This document shows positions 8,985-17,904 of a DNA stretch of 64,000 nt, piece after piece. The notes beneath the pieces are model-generated. The model saw nothing but the letters and a program-made list of their open reading frames with translations, searched no databases and was not told the origin of the DNA. A program made the translations under genes and the position numbers. Source of the DNA: Phycisphaeraceae bacterium (GTDB taxonomy: Bacteria; Planctomycetota; Phycisphaerae; Phycisphaerales; UBA1924). The first letter of the stretch is position 1, and each line of letters starts with the position of its first letter. Location of the stretch: the NCBI GenBank assembly GCA_023898685.1, contig CP060234.1, forward strand, positions 2,542,001-2,606,000, written 5' to 3'.

Positions 8985-9377
8985 TCAACCCGCGGCGACG
9001 AGGCCCCGTCTACGAAGGAGCTTGTTCATCGCGCGCTCGCGCGACGAGCCGGGTTTCGGATCGAGCCGGGCGGCGGCCTCGCGCAGGGCGTGGTCGCTCA
9101 GCAGCAGCGCGACGGGCGTCGCGCGGCCGTGCGCGGTCGCGAGTTCGCGCGTGATGAGCCTGGCGCCGGCGGGCAGGCGCTGGTGTGAGGCGATGCGGCG
9201 GAAGGCGCGTTCGGAATCGGAGAGTCGTCGCCGACGGATTGAGCGGATCTGGAGCGTCAGCAGCACCACGGCGCCCACGATGAGCACCGGGCCCAGCACC
9301 CACCAGTCGGTGATCGGCCAGGGGGCCGGCGTCGGGTCGGCCTGGGCGCGGACGAGTTGGACGGGCTGTTCGTTCAC
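8985..9377 (-). CDS. Small membrane protein of unknown function
   Basis: 130 aa, not recognised. A short N-terminus, one transmembrane segment (WWVLGPVLIVGAVVLLTLQI, about residues 24-43) and a basic cytoplasmic tail (RSIRRRRLSDSERAFRRIA) rich in Arg and Leu. The GTG start overlaps the stop of the upstream HEAT-repeat gene by 4 nt (GTGA), so the two are coupled and probably work together. There is no catalytic motif. Confidence 0.7.
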   Translation of the reverse strand: MNEQPVQLVRAQADPTPAPWPITDWWVLGPVLIVGAVVLLTLQIRSIRRRRLSDSERAFRRIASHQRLPAGARLITRELATAHGRATPVALLLSDHALREAAARLDPKPGSSRERAMNKLLRRRGLVAAG

Positions 9378-11578
9378 GCGGCCCCCCCGGCGTACGAGGC
9401 GGCGAAGCGGTCGAGCCGGTCGCGGGCGTGCGCCACCGCGGGGTCGGTGCGGGCCGCGGCGCGGGGTGGTGAGGCGACTTCGGCGAGCAGGCGGCGGGCG
9501 CACCGGACCGCGCGGGCCTTCACGTGGGCGTCGGCCTCGTAGCGTGCAAGGGCCGCGACGCGGCGAGCAAGGTCCTGCCAGACCTCTCCGCGTTCCCGCG
9601 TGCCGCAGAGCGTCCGCTCGGCCAGCCAGACGCCCGCGAGGCGGTGCGGCGGACGGTCATCGGCGAGCATCGCGGAGAGATCATCGGCGCTCGCACGCGG
9701 GTCGGGCCGACCCTCTGGGTCTCGAGCGATCGCGCGGATCGCGTTGGCTCGGGCGCGATGCTCGCGGGCCGTCTTGAACTCGACGAGCCGGTGATCCGGG
9801 ATCGCAGCCGCACGCCGGCGGTGGAAGAGGTCCAGGGCCTCGATCGCGTTGGCCTGCACCCGGGGGTCGGGGTGGGACAGGGCCGACGCGAGCGCGCCGG
9901 TGGCCTCGGTCTCCGCGAATTCTCCGAGCGCCGCGGCGGCGGTCGCCGCGAGCCGGGCGTCGACGCTGGGGGTGTCGATCATCCCGGCGAGCAGGTCGAG
10001 CCACCCGTCGAGGACGCCCAGCCGGCGGGCCACGCGGATCGCCTCGAGACGATCGCCGGTCTTCCCGTGCGCCGCGGCGTCGCGCAGCGTAGCCGCCAGA
10101 GACGCGCGGTCGTGCCGAAGCGCGGCGAGGAGTCGGGCGCGTCCAGCCAACAAGGTTCCGGCGGTCGCGTCGGCCGCGGGTTCGTCACGGGCCACGCGGC
10201 GCACCGCCTCGTGCGGGCTGCGGACGAGTTTCGCGGCAATGTGCGTGCGATGCTCGGATGGGCTGGCGGTGAGGTCACGTGTCGAGCCGATGCCCACCGT
10301 CGACCACCGCAGCATCGCGGCGTGGGCGATCGCCGGCGATGGATCGAGGCAGTAGTCGACGAGTTCGAACCCTTCGGCGTGACGGGCGTGGGCCAGGCGG
10401 GTGTGCGCGTCTGGGTCGGTGAGCGATTCAACGTGGAGCGCCGCGGCGAGATCGGCGCTCGCGTGCGCACTCGCGAGCAGTCGCGGCAGGCCCCGACGGG
10501 CACGGACGCTCAGACCCGCGGCGGAGGGGGGCAGAGCCGAGTCGCGCGCGGGCTGAAGGCCGTTCGGCTTGCCAGCCGGCCTGGGGCCCTGCGATGTGGC
10601 GAGGCGGGCCGCCATCCGGGCGCGGGTCGGGTTCTGCAACAGATGCGTGTGCTCGAGCACCGCGTTGTGCTGGGCCGGCGAGCCCGACCGGGCGACGCGC
10701 TCGAGGGCCGCTATACCGAGCGGGTGGTCGCCCAGCAATCGCCACGCGATCCGCCGCATCGCGGGTGAGTCGTCGCGGCGAAGCAACCGGCGGATGGTCG
10801 GGAAGGCCGGGTGGGCGTCGTCCATCGCGATGGTGAGCAACGGCGCCAGGTCGGCCCGCGCTTCGTCGAACGCCGGGCGGTCGAGCAGCAGGAGGGCGCA
10901 GAGGGCCGGGCTCGACCGCTCGTGGGCGGCGGTGGCCTCGAGCGCGCGGATCAGCGCGTCGACGAGCGAAGCCGGCGGCGGAACCGGGCCCGGCGTGAGC
11001 GCCTCGTTGATCTTGCGGGGAAGATCGGCGGGGCTGCTTGGAAGCAGTCGCGATGCGAAGCGGAGCAGGATCTGCTCGCCACAGTCAGCCACCGCGCGGT
11101 GGTCGCAGGCCAGCAGGCCGACCGCGATTCCCAGGGCGGCCGGATCCTCCCACGTCTCTGTGAATGCTGCGACGGACGGGGCGGCGTCGGGGTTCTCGGC
11201 GAGCGCCGTCGCGGCGATCGACGGCCAGTCGGCGTGCTCGATGGCCCGCATCAGTCGCCGACAGGTTTCGGGAAGCCTGGCCCAGCCGGCGACAAGGACC
11301 ACACGAGCTTTGTTCGCGGTGGCCAGTTCACGGGCTGATCGTCGCGTGATGATCCGCGAGCGGAGCCGATCGAGCCAGCGAATATTCGTTTTATATTCGG
11401 TATATCGCGCCGGGTTGGCCAGGGCGACGAGCTCGATGGCGAGCGCCTCGATTTCGCTCTGATGCGCGACCTCAAAGGTCTCCTGGAGTGCGGCCAGGCG
11501 AGGTTTGGGATCGAGTCGGTGAAGGGACGCGACCGGTTCTTGAAAGCGTTTTCCGATCTCGGTCGCTCGTAAGTCCAT
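9374..11578 (-). CDS. Large HEAT-repeat-like helical protein, function unknown
   Basis: 734 aa, almost entirely Ala/Leu/Arg-rich helices. HEAT-like repeats are clear in the C-terminal half, for example ARLAATAAAALGEFAETEAT followed by HPDPRVQANAIEALDLF. Such repeats form protein-binding superhelices. No enzymatic motif or signal peptide was seen. ATG at 11578 is preferred to a TTG 9 nt upstream; neither has an obvious ribosome-binding site. It is translationally coupled to the small membrane protein downstream, so the pair may be a membrane-tethered scaffold. Confidence 0.7.
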   Translation of the reverse strand: MDLRATEIGKRFQEPVASLHRLDPKPRLAALQETFEVAHQSEIEALAIELVALANPARYTEYKTNIRWLDRLRSRIITRRSARELATANKARVVLVAGWARLPETCRRLMRAIEHADWPSIAATALAENPDAAPSVAAFTETWEDPAALGIAVGLLACDHRAVADCGEQILLRFASRLLPSSPADLPRKINEALTPGPVPPPASLVDALIRALEATAAHERSSPALCALLLLDRPAFDEARADLAPLLTIAMDDAHPAFPTIRRLLRRDDSPAMRRIAWRLLGDHPLGIAALERVARSGSPAQHNAVLEHTHLLQNPTRARMAARLATSQGPRPAGKPNGLQPARDSALPPSAAGLSVRARRGLPRLLASAHASADLAAALHVESLTDPDAHTRLAHARHAEGFELVDYCLDPSPAIAHAAMLRWSTVGIGSTRDLTASPSEHRTHIAAKLVRSPHEAVRRVARDEPAADATAGTLLAGRARLLAALRHDRASLAATLRDAAAHGKTGDRLEAIRVARRLGVLDGWLDLLAGMIDTPSVDARLAATAAAALGEFAETEATGALASALSHPDPRVQANAIEALDLFHRRRAAAIPDHRLVEFKTAREHRARANAIRAIARDPEGRPDPRASADDLSAMLADDRPPHRLAGVWLAERTLCGTRERGEVWQDLARRVAALARYEADAHVKARAVRCARRLLAEVASPPRAAARTDPAVAHARDRLDRFAASYAGGAA

Positions 11579-11869
11579 GATTATCAAGGGGGTGTTTAAA
11601 CGGATCGGATCATCTGTGAAAAACGTTCCGAATTACGCAATTTGTAGTGGATTGGGTATCGGGCTTTCTCATATATTGTGCGCACGATCGGCGACAAGAG
11701 CCGTATAAAGCCCGATCGTATGGGGACATACTCGTGGGGGCCGGCCGAAGGCGTGTCCGCTCGACCCTCCTTTCATCATTCGGCTTTGGAGCCGCCCGAC
11801 CTACACAAACGGCTCCCGAAGCTGTCACATGCCGGCCCGCACGATGCCGGTCCACTCAACGAGGGAAGC

Positions 11870-12421
11870 ATGGCTGTGAACCCGACGCTCGCGCAGAACA
11901 TTGGCCAAACGTTTAACTTCGCTCTCTACCATCGCCCGCTGCATCCGGAGTTGTTCGAGTTGCGGGGCCGAAGGGTCGTTCGCCACGAGAGTTACGAACT
12001 CGAATACTGGGTGCTCGAAGGCGGTCACGCGTTGCGGTTCGGGTCTGGGTCGGCGTGCTACAGCGAGGTCGTCAGCCCGACCGGCGTGGCGCTCCCGGAG
12101 GGCAACGTGGTCAGCGCGTTCCCATGCACGGGCGAGCACGATATTGACCAGCACTTCCCACGGGACAAGGTCGGATACATCACCACGATCCAGTCCGAGA
12201 CGCTGGGCGAGAATCTCTACCTGGCAACCCACGCCGAGATGCTCGACTACGCCCGCGAGGCGGAGGCGCTGGTGCACCGGTGGGACACCGAGATGGGCCC
12301 CAGCATGTCGATCGTCGACGTGCAGCGGTTCAACAAGGAGGTCCATGCCCAGAGCTACCACTTGCTGGCCGAATCGGGGACGGTGCTCCGCACCCAGACG
12401 ATCTTCGAACAGCGGGCGTGA
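11870..12421 (+). CDS. Conserved protein resembling DUF2617
   Basis: 183 aa cytosolic protein. The LYHRPLHPELFELRGRRVV block followed by YELEYWVLEGGHALRF recalls DUF2617, a family of unknown function; this assignment is from memory of the pattern. No catalytic residues can be proposed. The ATG at 11870 is preceded by GAGGGA, whereas the open frame upstream to 11678 has no homologous look. The 290-bp AT-richer gap before it is shared with the divergent HEAT-repeat gene and presumably holds both promoters, though no consensus was found. Confidence 0.62.
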   Translation: MAVNPTLAQNIGQTFNFALYHRPLHPELFELRGRRVVRHESYELEYWVLEGGHALRFGSGSACYSEVVSPTGVALPEGNVVSAFPCTGEHDIDQHFPRDKVGYITTIQSETLGENLYLATHAEMLDYAREAEALVHRWDTEMGPSMSIVDVQRFNKEVHAQSYHLLAESGTVLRTQTIFEQRA

Positions 12422-12451
12422 GCGTCGACGGGCCCCCTCTCCGATTTGGGC

Positions 12452-12479
12452 TTGACCGTGGGCGGGTCGGCGGTAGTGT
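12452..12479 (+). promoter_or_regulatory. Candidate sigma-70-type promoter for the ileS leader
   Basis: TTGACC at 12452-12457 and TAGTGT at 12474-12479 are separated by 16 nt, just before a short open reading frame at 12487. The -35 is good and the -10 weak. Confidence 0.4.
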
Positions 12480-12486
12480 GTCTGCC

Positions 12487-12537
12487 ATGGCGAAGCGGGT
12501 TGCGATCTCGGCGATCCGAATTATGACGCCCCGTTGA
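12487..12537 (+). CDS. Putative Ile-rich leader peptide upstream of ileS
   Basis: A 16-codon frame encodes MAKRVAISAIRIMTPR, with three isoleucines in six residues. Its stop codon lies within a possible stem-loop whose outer arms are ACGCCCCG (12526-12533) and CGGGGCGT (12565-12572). It is preceded by a candidate promoter and followed 140 nt later by isoleucyl-tRNA synthetase. This resembles a translation-dependent attenuator, but attenuation of ileS by a leader peptide is inference here and no U-run terminator was seen. Confidence 0.35.
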   Translation: MAKRVAISAIRIMTPR

Positions 12538-12677
12538 GGCGGAGGGCTGCCCCTCTGGCCGATTCGGGGCGTGTGCCGTCGGCGTTCCCACCTAACCCCT
12601 TCCCACCTAACGTAGAGACCTGAACCTGATGCCCGCCGGGCCGGTGCCGTGCGCCGGGCGGCGATGGAGCCGTTGCG

Positions 12678-15600
12678 ATGAGCGGATCGACCCCCCAACC
12701 GAAAGCCGAGGCCGAGGCCCGGAACTACAAGAAGACACTAAACCTGCCCAAGACCGGGTTCGCGATGAAGGCGAACCTGGTGCAGAACGAACCGGCGAGC
12801 CTGAAGCGGTGGGACCAGGCGGGTTTCTACGCCGCCCTGCGCGCGAAGGACGCCGGCAAGCCCAAGTTCGTCTTCCACGACGGCCCGCCCTACGCGAACG
12901 GATCGATCCACCTTGGGCACCTGATGAACAAGTGCCTCAAGGACTTCGTCGTGCGCACGAAGGGGATGATGGGCTTCGACGTGCCGTTCGTGCCGGGCTG
13001 GGACTGCCACGGCCTGCCGATCGAGCACAAGGTGATGACCGAGCTGCACGAAAGCGGCAAGGCGGCGAAGCTGGCCGAGCTCGAGCCCAACGCGGCGAAG
13101 ATGACGATCCGGCGTGAGTGCAAGAAGTACGCGGAAAGGTACATCAAGCTCCAGTCGCGCCAGATGAAGCGGCTGCTGACACTCGCGGACTACGACGATC
13201 CCTACCTCACGATGCATCCGTCGTACGAGGGCGCGGTGCTCGAGGTGCTCGCGGGGCTGATCGGCGAGGGGCTGGTGTTCCGGGCGCTCAAGCCGGTGCA
13301 CTGGTCGATCGCGAACGAGACGGCGCTGGCGGACGCGGAACTGGAGTACGAGGACCGGGAGGACATCTCGGTGTACGTCGACTTCGAGGCCGAGGACGCC
13401 TCGGCGGTGTACGCGGCGTTCGGGTTTGAGGTGGACCGGCTCGCCGAGCCGGGTGATGAAGTGCACGGCGCGGCCGGACTGAACACCGAGGATACGGCTC
13501 GGCGAGCCGTGCCACCGGGCCAGACGCCCTCGTTCATGATCTGGACGACGACGCCCTGGACGCTGCCGGCGAACCTCGCGGTGGCTGTGCATGAGCAGTT
13601 CAGGTACGCGCTCGTCAAGATCGACGGCAATGTGACGGTGATGGCCGAGAAGCTGATCGGCACGGTGACCGAGCAGGCGGGCAGCGAGAGCGTCGAGGTG
13701 CTGGCGACGACGACGGGCGATCGGCTGCTGGGGCTGCGCTACAGGCACCCGTTCATCGACGAGGCGCCCAGGCCCCACGGGCATCCCGACGCCGACACCA
13801 GCGCGTGCTACTCGGTCGTCTCGGCCGACTACGTGACGCTCGAGGACGGCACGGGCCTGGTGCACACCGCGCCGGGGCACGGCGTCGAGGACTACCAGAC
13901 GGGCCTGCGCGTCGGGCTGCCGGTCTACTGCCCGGTGAAGGGCGACGGGACGTACGACCACACGGTCCCCGAGTGGCTCCAGGATCTGAGCGTCTGGGAG
14001 GCGAACGAGAAGGTGACCGAGCGGCTGCGCGCCAGCGGACACCTCTTCCACGACAACCGGTTCATGCACAGCTATCCGCACGACTGGCGGAGCAAGACGC
14101 CCGTGATCTTCCGGTGCACCGAGCAGTGGTTCGTGGGGGTGGATGCGCCGATGGCGAAGCGGGGGAAGTCGCTGCGTGAGATGGCGTTGGCGGCGGTGGA
14201 CAAAGCAAACGGCGACTCGGTGAACTTCGTGCCCGACTGGGGCCGCAACCGCATGCGGGGCATGCTCGAGAGCCGGCCCGACTGGTGCATCAGCCGGCAG
14301 CGGTCGTGGGGTCTGCCGATCCCCGCGTTCGTGATGGCCGACGGCTCGGCGTTCATGACCGAGGCGAGCGTGCGGGCGATCGCGAAGCTGTTCAGAGAAG
14401 AGGGCTCGGACTGCTGGTTCACCTTGGAGCCGGCGGACCTGCTCAGGTACTACCGCCCCGAGGACGACCCGGCGGCGCCGGACAGTTTCGACATCTCGCT
14501 GTTCAAGAAGGGCGGGGACATCCTCGACGTGTGGTTCGAGTCGGGCTCGTCGTGGAACGCGGTGATGCGCGAGCGGCTGGGCGACGAGGGCTTCCCGGTG
14601 GCGCTCTACCTCGAGGGGTCGGACCAGCACCGCGGGTGGTTCCAGCTCTCGATGCTGCCGGCGCTGGGGGTGATGGGCCGCCCGCCCTACGAGACGCTGC
14701 TCACGCACGGCTTCATGGTCGACAAGGAGGGCAAGAAGCTCTCCAAGAGCGCGGGGCACACGATCGAGAACCTGTTCGAGCAGTACGGGGCCGACGTGCT
14801 GCGGTGGTGGGTGTGCTCGCTCGCGTACGACGGCGACGTGAAGGTGGACGACGAGTTCTTCGCCCTTGCGGGTGAGAGTTACCGCAAGGTCCGCAACACG
14901 GTGCGGTTCCTGCTGAGCAACCTGTTCGACTTCACCCCCGGAACCGCGGGCGAGCACCGCGTCGACCTCAAGTCGCTCGACCCGAAGAGCATGGACGCGT
15001 GGGTGCTCGCGGAGTTCGATCGGGTGTCGAAGGAAGTGAAGGCCGCGTACGACGGCTACAACTTCCGCAAGGCGCACGCGGCGCTCTACGGCTTCTGCAA
15101 CGACACGCTGAGCTCGGTCTATCTCGCGGCCGTCAAGGACCGCATGTACTGCGATTCACCCTTTTCGCCGCGGCGGCAGCGGACGCAGACCGTCATGTGG
15201 GACCTGGCCGACGGGCTGTGCCGCCTGCTCGCGCCGGTGCTCTGCCACACGGCCGACGAGGCGTTCCGCGAGTTGCGGGGGCCCGACGCGGGCGAAGCAG
15301 CCTGCGTGCACTTCGAGGAGTTCCTGCCGGAGTTCGGTGTCGAGGCGGACGCGGGCTGGGCGAAGGTGATGGCCGCCCGCGACGCGGGTCTGCTCGCGCT
15401 CGAGAAGGCGAAGGCGGAGCTGGGGCTCGACAACCCGATGGACGCGGGTCTGGTCTTCCCCGACCCCGACGGCGTGCTCGCGGGATTCGACGCGGTCGAT
15501 CTGGCCGACCTGTGCGGCGTGAGCCGGGCGGCGGTCGACTCGGCGGCGTCCAAGGTCGTGGTACAGGATCTGCGGTCCGAGCCCCGGTGCGAGCGGAGCC

Positions 15601-15680
15601 GGAAGCGGGACGGGACGGTCAAGGAGCGGAGCGACGGCGGGCTGCTGAGCGATCGGGACGCGGAGGCGGTGGGGGTGTGA
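12678..15680 (+). CDS. ileS: Isoleucyl-tRNA synthetase
   Basis: 1000-aa class I aminoacyl-tRNA synthetase charging tRNA-Ile, with editing domain. The HIGH box is HLGH at 78-81 (after GPPYANGSI), the editing domain entry is WTTTPWTLPAN, and the KMSKS box is KLSKS at 687-691. The C-terminal zinc-binding region found in many bacterial IleRS is degenerate (PRCERSRKRDG ... LSDRDAEAVGV), with few Cys left. A 73-bp palindrome encodes roughly residues 254-278 just before the editing domain. Monocistronic, behind a possible leader peptide. Confidence 0.97.
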   Translation: MSGSTPQPKAEAEARNYKKTLNLPKTGFAMKANLVQNEPASLKRWDQAGFYAALRAKDAGKPKFVFHDGPPYANGSIHLGHLMNKCLKDFVVRTKGMMGFDVPFVPGWDCHGLPIEHKVMTELHESGKAAKLAELEPNAAKMTIRRECKKYAERYIKLQSRQMKRLLTLADYDDPYLTMHPSYEGAVLEVLAGLIGEGLVFRALKPVHWSIANETALADAELEYEDREDISVYVDFEAEDASAVYAAFGFEVDRLAEPGDEVHGAAGLNTEDTARRAVPPGQTPSFMIWTTTPWTLPANLAVAVHEQFRYALVKIDGNVTVMAEKLIGTVTEQAGSESVEVLATTTGDRLLGLRYRHPFIDEAPRPHGHPDADTSACYSVVSADYVTLEDGTGLVHTAPGHGVEDYQTGLRVGLPVYCPVKGDGTYDHTVPEWLQDLSVWEANEKVTERLRASGHLFHDNRFMHSYPHDWRSKTPVIFRCTEQWFVGVDAPMAKRGKSLREMALAAVDKANGDSVNFVPDWGRNRMRGMLESRPDWCISRQRSWGLPIPAFVMADGSAFMTEASVRAIAKLFREEGSDCWFTLEPADLLRYYRPEDDPAAPDSFDISLFKKGGDILDVWFESGSSWNAVMRERLGDEGFPVALYLEGSDQHRGWFQLSMLPALGVMGRPPYETLLTHGFMVDKEGKKLSKSAGHTIENLFEQYGADVLRWWVCSLAYDGDVKVDDEFFALAGESYRKVRNTVRFLLSNLFDFTPGTAGEHRVDLKSLDPKSMDAWVLAEFDRVSKEVKAAYDGYNFRKAHAALYGFCNDTLSSVYLAAVKDRMYCDSPFSPRRQRTQTVMWDLADGLCRLLAPVLCHTADEAFRELRGPDAGEAACVHFEEFLPEFGVEADAGWAKVMAARDAGLLALEKAKAELGLDNPMDAGLVFPDPDGVLAGFDAVDLADLCGVSRAAVDSAASKVVVQDLRSEPRCERSRKRDGTVKERSDGGLLSDRDAEAVGV
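13437..13509. repeat. Palindrome within ileS
   Basis: Perfect 15-nt inverted arms CGGCTCGCCGAGCCG (13437-13451) and its complement (13495-13509) bracket 43 nt. The segment encodes an Ala/Glu/Gly-rich stretch ahead of the conserved WTTTPWTLPAN block. It may be a decayed in-frame palindrome. Confidence 0.55.
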
Positions 15681-15735
15681 TTCTCGGGCTCGCGGACGGC
15701 GACTTTGGCCAGATCCCTCGGAATCCGTGAACTCG

Positions 15736-15760
15736 ATACGGCATATTGCCGTATAATATG
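15736..15760. promoter_or_regulatory. Promoter with nested palindromes upstream of toxin-antitoxin pair
   Basis: ATACGGCA (15736-15743) and TGCCGTAT (15747-15754) form an operator-like palindrome. A perfect -10 box TATAAT (15752-15757) overlaps it, and a second palindrome CATATT/AATATG spans 15742-15760. It ends 6 nt before the antitoxin start. Such sites usually bind the antitoxin for autorepression. It is one of the most AT-rich spots in the window. Confidence 0.7.
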
Positions 15761-15766
15761 GCAGCC

Positions 15767-16036
15767 ATGGACGCGACTACCAAAATCACCATCCAGCAGC
15801 CGACACACCTGAAGGCGAAGATCAAGCAGGCGGCGGCTCTTCGCGGCATGACCGTGACGAGCTTCATCAACAGCACGCTCGAACTCGTCGCCGATCGGAC
15901 CATTAAGCGGGTGCGCGAGCGCGAGTTGACCGAGCGCGATAGCCGGGCGTTAATGGAGATGCTGCAAAGCCCGGGCGAGCCGAGCAAGGCGCTGCGCCGG
16001 GCGGCGGCCCGGAGTGATCGGTCGCGGTCGCCATGA
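15767..16036 (+). CDS. DUF1778 (TacA-like) antitoxin
   Basis: 89 aa. The N-terminal ribbon-helix-helix DNA-binding part (KITIQQPTHLKAKIKQAAALRG then FINSTLELVADR) matches DUF1778 antitoxins. The C-terminal tail would wrap the partner GNAT toxin. ATG at 15767 follows an operator-like palindrome. It overlaps the toxin gene by 4 nt (ATGA), the usual arrangement. It should neutralise the toxin and repress the promoter together with it. Confidence 0.88.
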   Translation: MDATTKITIQQPTHLKAKIKQAAALRGMTVTSFINSTLELVADRTIKRVRERELTERDSRALMEMLQSPGEPSKALRRAAARSDRSRSP

Positions 16037-16557
16037 ACAGGAGCGACGCCGTCGAACTGCATCTGGAGCGATTCGACAGGGCGCGGCACGACCGGGGCTC
16101 GTTCGATTGCGGCGTCGATGCCTTGAACACCTATCTGAAGACATCGCTCGGGCAGCAGCACAGGCGCGACGTGACACGGGGGTACGTGCTGGCGGATGAT
16201 CGCGGGCGAGTCGCCGGGTTTTTCACGTTGTCCGCGGGGCTGCTGCGCGTGGGGGCGATCCCTGGTGGCCACGGGTTTCCGGTGCGGATGCCTTTGCCGA
16301 CGACGCTCCTGGGGCGTCTGGCGGTCGATCTCGCGTTCCGGGGGCGCGGGCTGGGCGAGCGGATGCTGGTCGAGGCGCTGCGGCTGGCGGTTGAGACCAG
16401 CGAGATCGTGGCGTCGGCGGTGATCGAGGTCGATGCGAAGGACGAGTCGGCCCGCGCCTTCTACCAGAATTACGGGTTTCAGAGCCTGCCGGATGACCGG
16501 GAGCACATGTACCTGCCCATGGCGACGGCGCGGAAGGTGTTTGAGGAGGGGCGGTGA
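16033..16557 (+). CDS. GNAT-family toxin (TacT-like)
   Basis: 174 aa. By analogy with TacT/AtaT, it would acetylate the amino acid on charged tRNAs and stop translation. Family hallmarks are the N-terminal HDRGSFDCGVDALNTYLK block, LGRLAVDLAFRGRGLGERML with the acetyl-CoA loop (RGRGLGE, 103-109), and the acid/base region with Tyr144 (DESARAFYQNYGF). It is coupled to the upstream DUF1778 antitoxin by an ATGA overlap. The target tRNA cannot be inferred. Confidence 0.9.
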   Translation: MNRSDAVELHLERFDRARHDRGSFDCGVDALNTYLKTSLGQQHRRDVTRGYVLADDRGRVAGFFTLSAGLLRVGAIPGGHGFPVRMPLPTTLLGRLAVDLAFRGRGLGERMLVEALRLAVETSEIVASAVIEVDAKDESARAFYQNYGFQSLPDDREHMYLPMATARKVFEEGR

Positions 16558-16606
16558 GAGCCGGGTGGCGGATGCCGAATTCTGCTCCGCCCCATAGACT
16601 GCCGGC

Positions 16607-17767
16607 ATGACCACCACCCAATCCGCCAAGCTGCTCTCCGGCGTCCCCGCGATCAACAAGGCCGTGTTCCACCAGATCCGCTTCGACGCGCACGACCCGG
16701 CGTCGATCATCGTCATGCCGGACGGCAAGCGGGTGCTCATCCTGCGCGACGTCGAGCTCATGCGGGCGAAGACGCAGGCGAAGGCCGACGAGGTGCACTG
16801 CTACGAGGATTTCGAGCCTGCGGAGGGGCTGTCCGGTGATCGCGAGATCAGGGCGGCCCAGGCGACGGCGGTCTGCCTGAAGCGGGCGGGGGTGACCAGC
16901 GTGAGCGTCGATCGGAGCCTGCCCATGCTCGTGTTTGACGCGTGCATGAGGGCCGGTATCTCGGTGAGCCTCGACGTGAACCTGGGTGTCAAGGACCGCC
17001 GGCAGAAGGACGCCGAGGAGGTCGAGGCGCTGCGGACCGCCCAGCGGATCACCGAGGGGGCGATCCGGATGGCGTGCGAGCTGATCGCGAAGACCGAGGC
17101 GAACAAGAACGGCGTATTGCTCGACCCGACGCGCCCGGGCGAGACACTCACGGCCGAGCGGGTGAAGGGGCTGATCACGGCCCATCTGGCCGAGCACGGG
17201 GCGTTGGGCGAGCACCACATCATCGCGGGCGGACCCGAGGGGGGCGACTGCCACAACGGGGGCTCGGGTGTGCTGCGGACCGAGCAGCCGATCATCGTGG
17301 ACGTGTTCCCCAAGCACCTCGAATCGGGCTACCACGGCGACTGCACTCGGATGGTCGTGCACGGGCAGATCCCAGATGAGGTGAAGAAGATGCACGCGAC
17401 CGTCGTCGAGGCGAAGGCGGCGGGGATCGAGGCAATCCGGGCGGGCGTGACGGGCGAGGACGTGCACCGGGCGGTGATCGGCGTGATCACCTCGCACAGC
17501 TACCACACGGGGTTCCCGCCCGAGGGTTCGCCGGCGTCGTACTGCTCGATGCCGCACGGGACGGGGCACGGGCTGGGGCTGGATCTCAAGGAGCCCCCGC
17601 TGCTGGACTTCAAGGGTCCGGCGCTGCTGGTGGGCGACGCGGTGACGGTCGAGCCCGGGCTCTACTCGATGGCGGTGGGGGGGATGCGGCTCGAGGACCT
17701 GGTAATCGTGACCGAGGACGGGTGCGAGAACCTGAACGAGCTGCCGGAGCACCTTGATTGGAAATAG
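16607..17767 (+). CDS. M24 family metallopeptidase (Xaa-Pro aminopeptidase-like)
   Basis: 386-aa cytosolic peptidase with the pita-bread fold. A creatinase-like N-terminal domain precedes the catalytic half. Metal ligands are visible in IIVDVFPKH..., GYHGDCTRMVV, PHGTGHGLGL, VTVEPGLYS and MRLEDLVIVTEDG. It should remove an N-terminal residue before proline or cleave dipeptides. The ATG at 16607 is close to a normal start for the family. A stem-loop directly after the stop probably ends transcription. Confidence 0.88.
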   Translation: MTTTQSAKLLSGVPAINKAVFHQIRFDAHDPASIIVMPDGKRVLILRDVELMRAKTQAKADEVHCYEDFEPAEGLSGDREIRAAQATAVCLKRAGVTSVSVDRSLPMLVFDACMRAGISVSLDVNLGVKDRRQKDAEEVEALRTAQRITEGAIRMACELIAKTEANKNGVLLDPTRPGETLTAERVKGLITAHLAEHGALGEHHIIAGGPEGGDCHNGGSGVLRTEQPIIVDVFPKHLESGYHGDCTRMVVHGQIPDEVKKMHATVVEAKAAGIEAIRAGVTGEDVHRAVIGVITSHSYHTGFPPEGSPASYCSMPHGTGHGLGLDLKEPPLLDFKGPALLVGDAVTVEPGLYSMAVGGMRLEDLVIVTEDGCENLNELPEHLDWK

Positions 17768-17845
17768 CCAGATAGCAGAAATCCAAAGGGCCAGATGGGA
17801 AGGTCGTGGTCTTCATCTGACCATCTGGAGTTCTGCGATCTGGCT
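17766..17845. repeat. Stem-loop after the M24 peptidase gene
   Basis: Outer arms AGCCAGATAGCAGAA (17766-17780) and its inverse (17831-17845, one mismatch), with inner arms CCAGATGG/CCATCTGG. It overlaps the stop codon and lacks a T-run, so it is either a factor-assisted terminator or another palindromic repeat. Confidence 0.7.
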
Positions 17846-17904
17846 CTCTGCCCCCACTGTCGATTCTGGGCAACATGTTCTTGAGGGCGGCCGGGCCCTG
17901 ACCG

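Noticed and set aside
11678..11869. 64-codon N-terminal extension of the DUF2617-like gene
   Set aside because: A good ribosome-binding site precedes the ATG at 11870 and the extension has no conserved look.
12578..12677. T-box riboswitch before ileS
   Set aside because: No T-box sequence or specifier stem could be recognised; T-boxes are chiefly in Firmicutes.
12738..15077. 779-codon minus-strand open frame
   Set aside because: Shadow of ileS.
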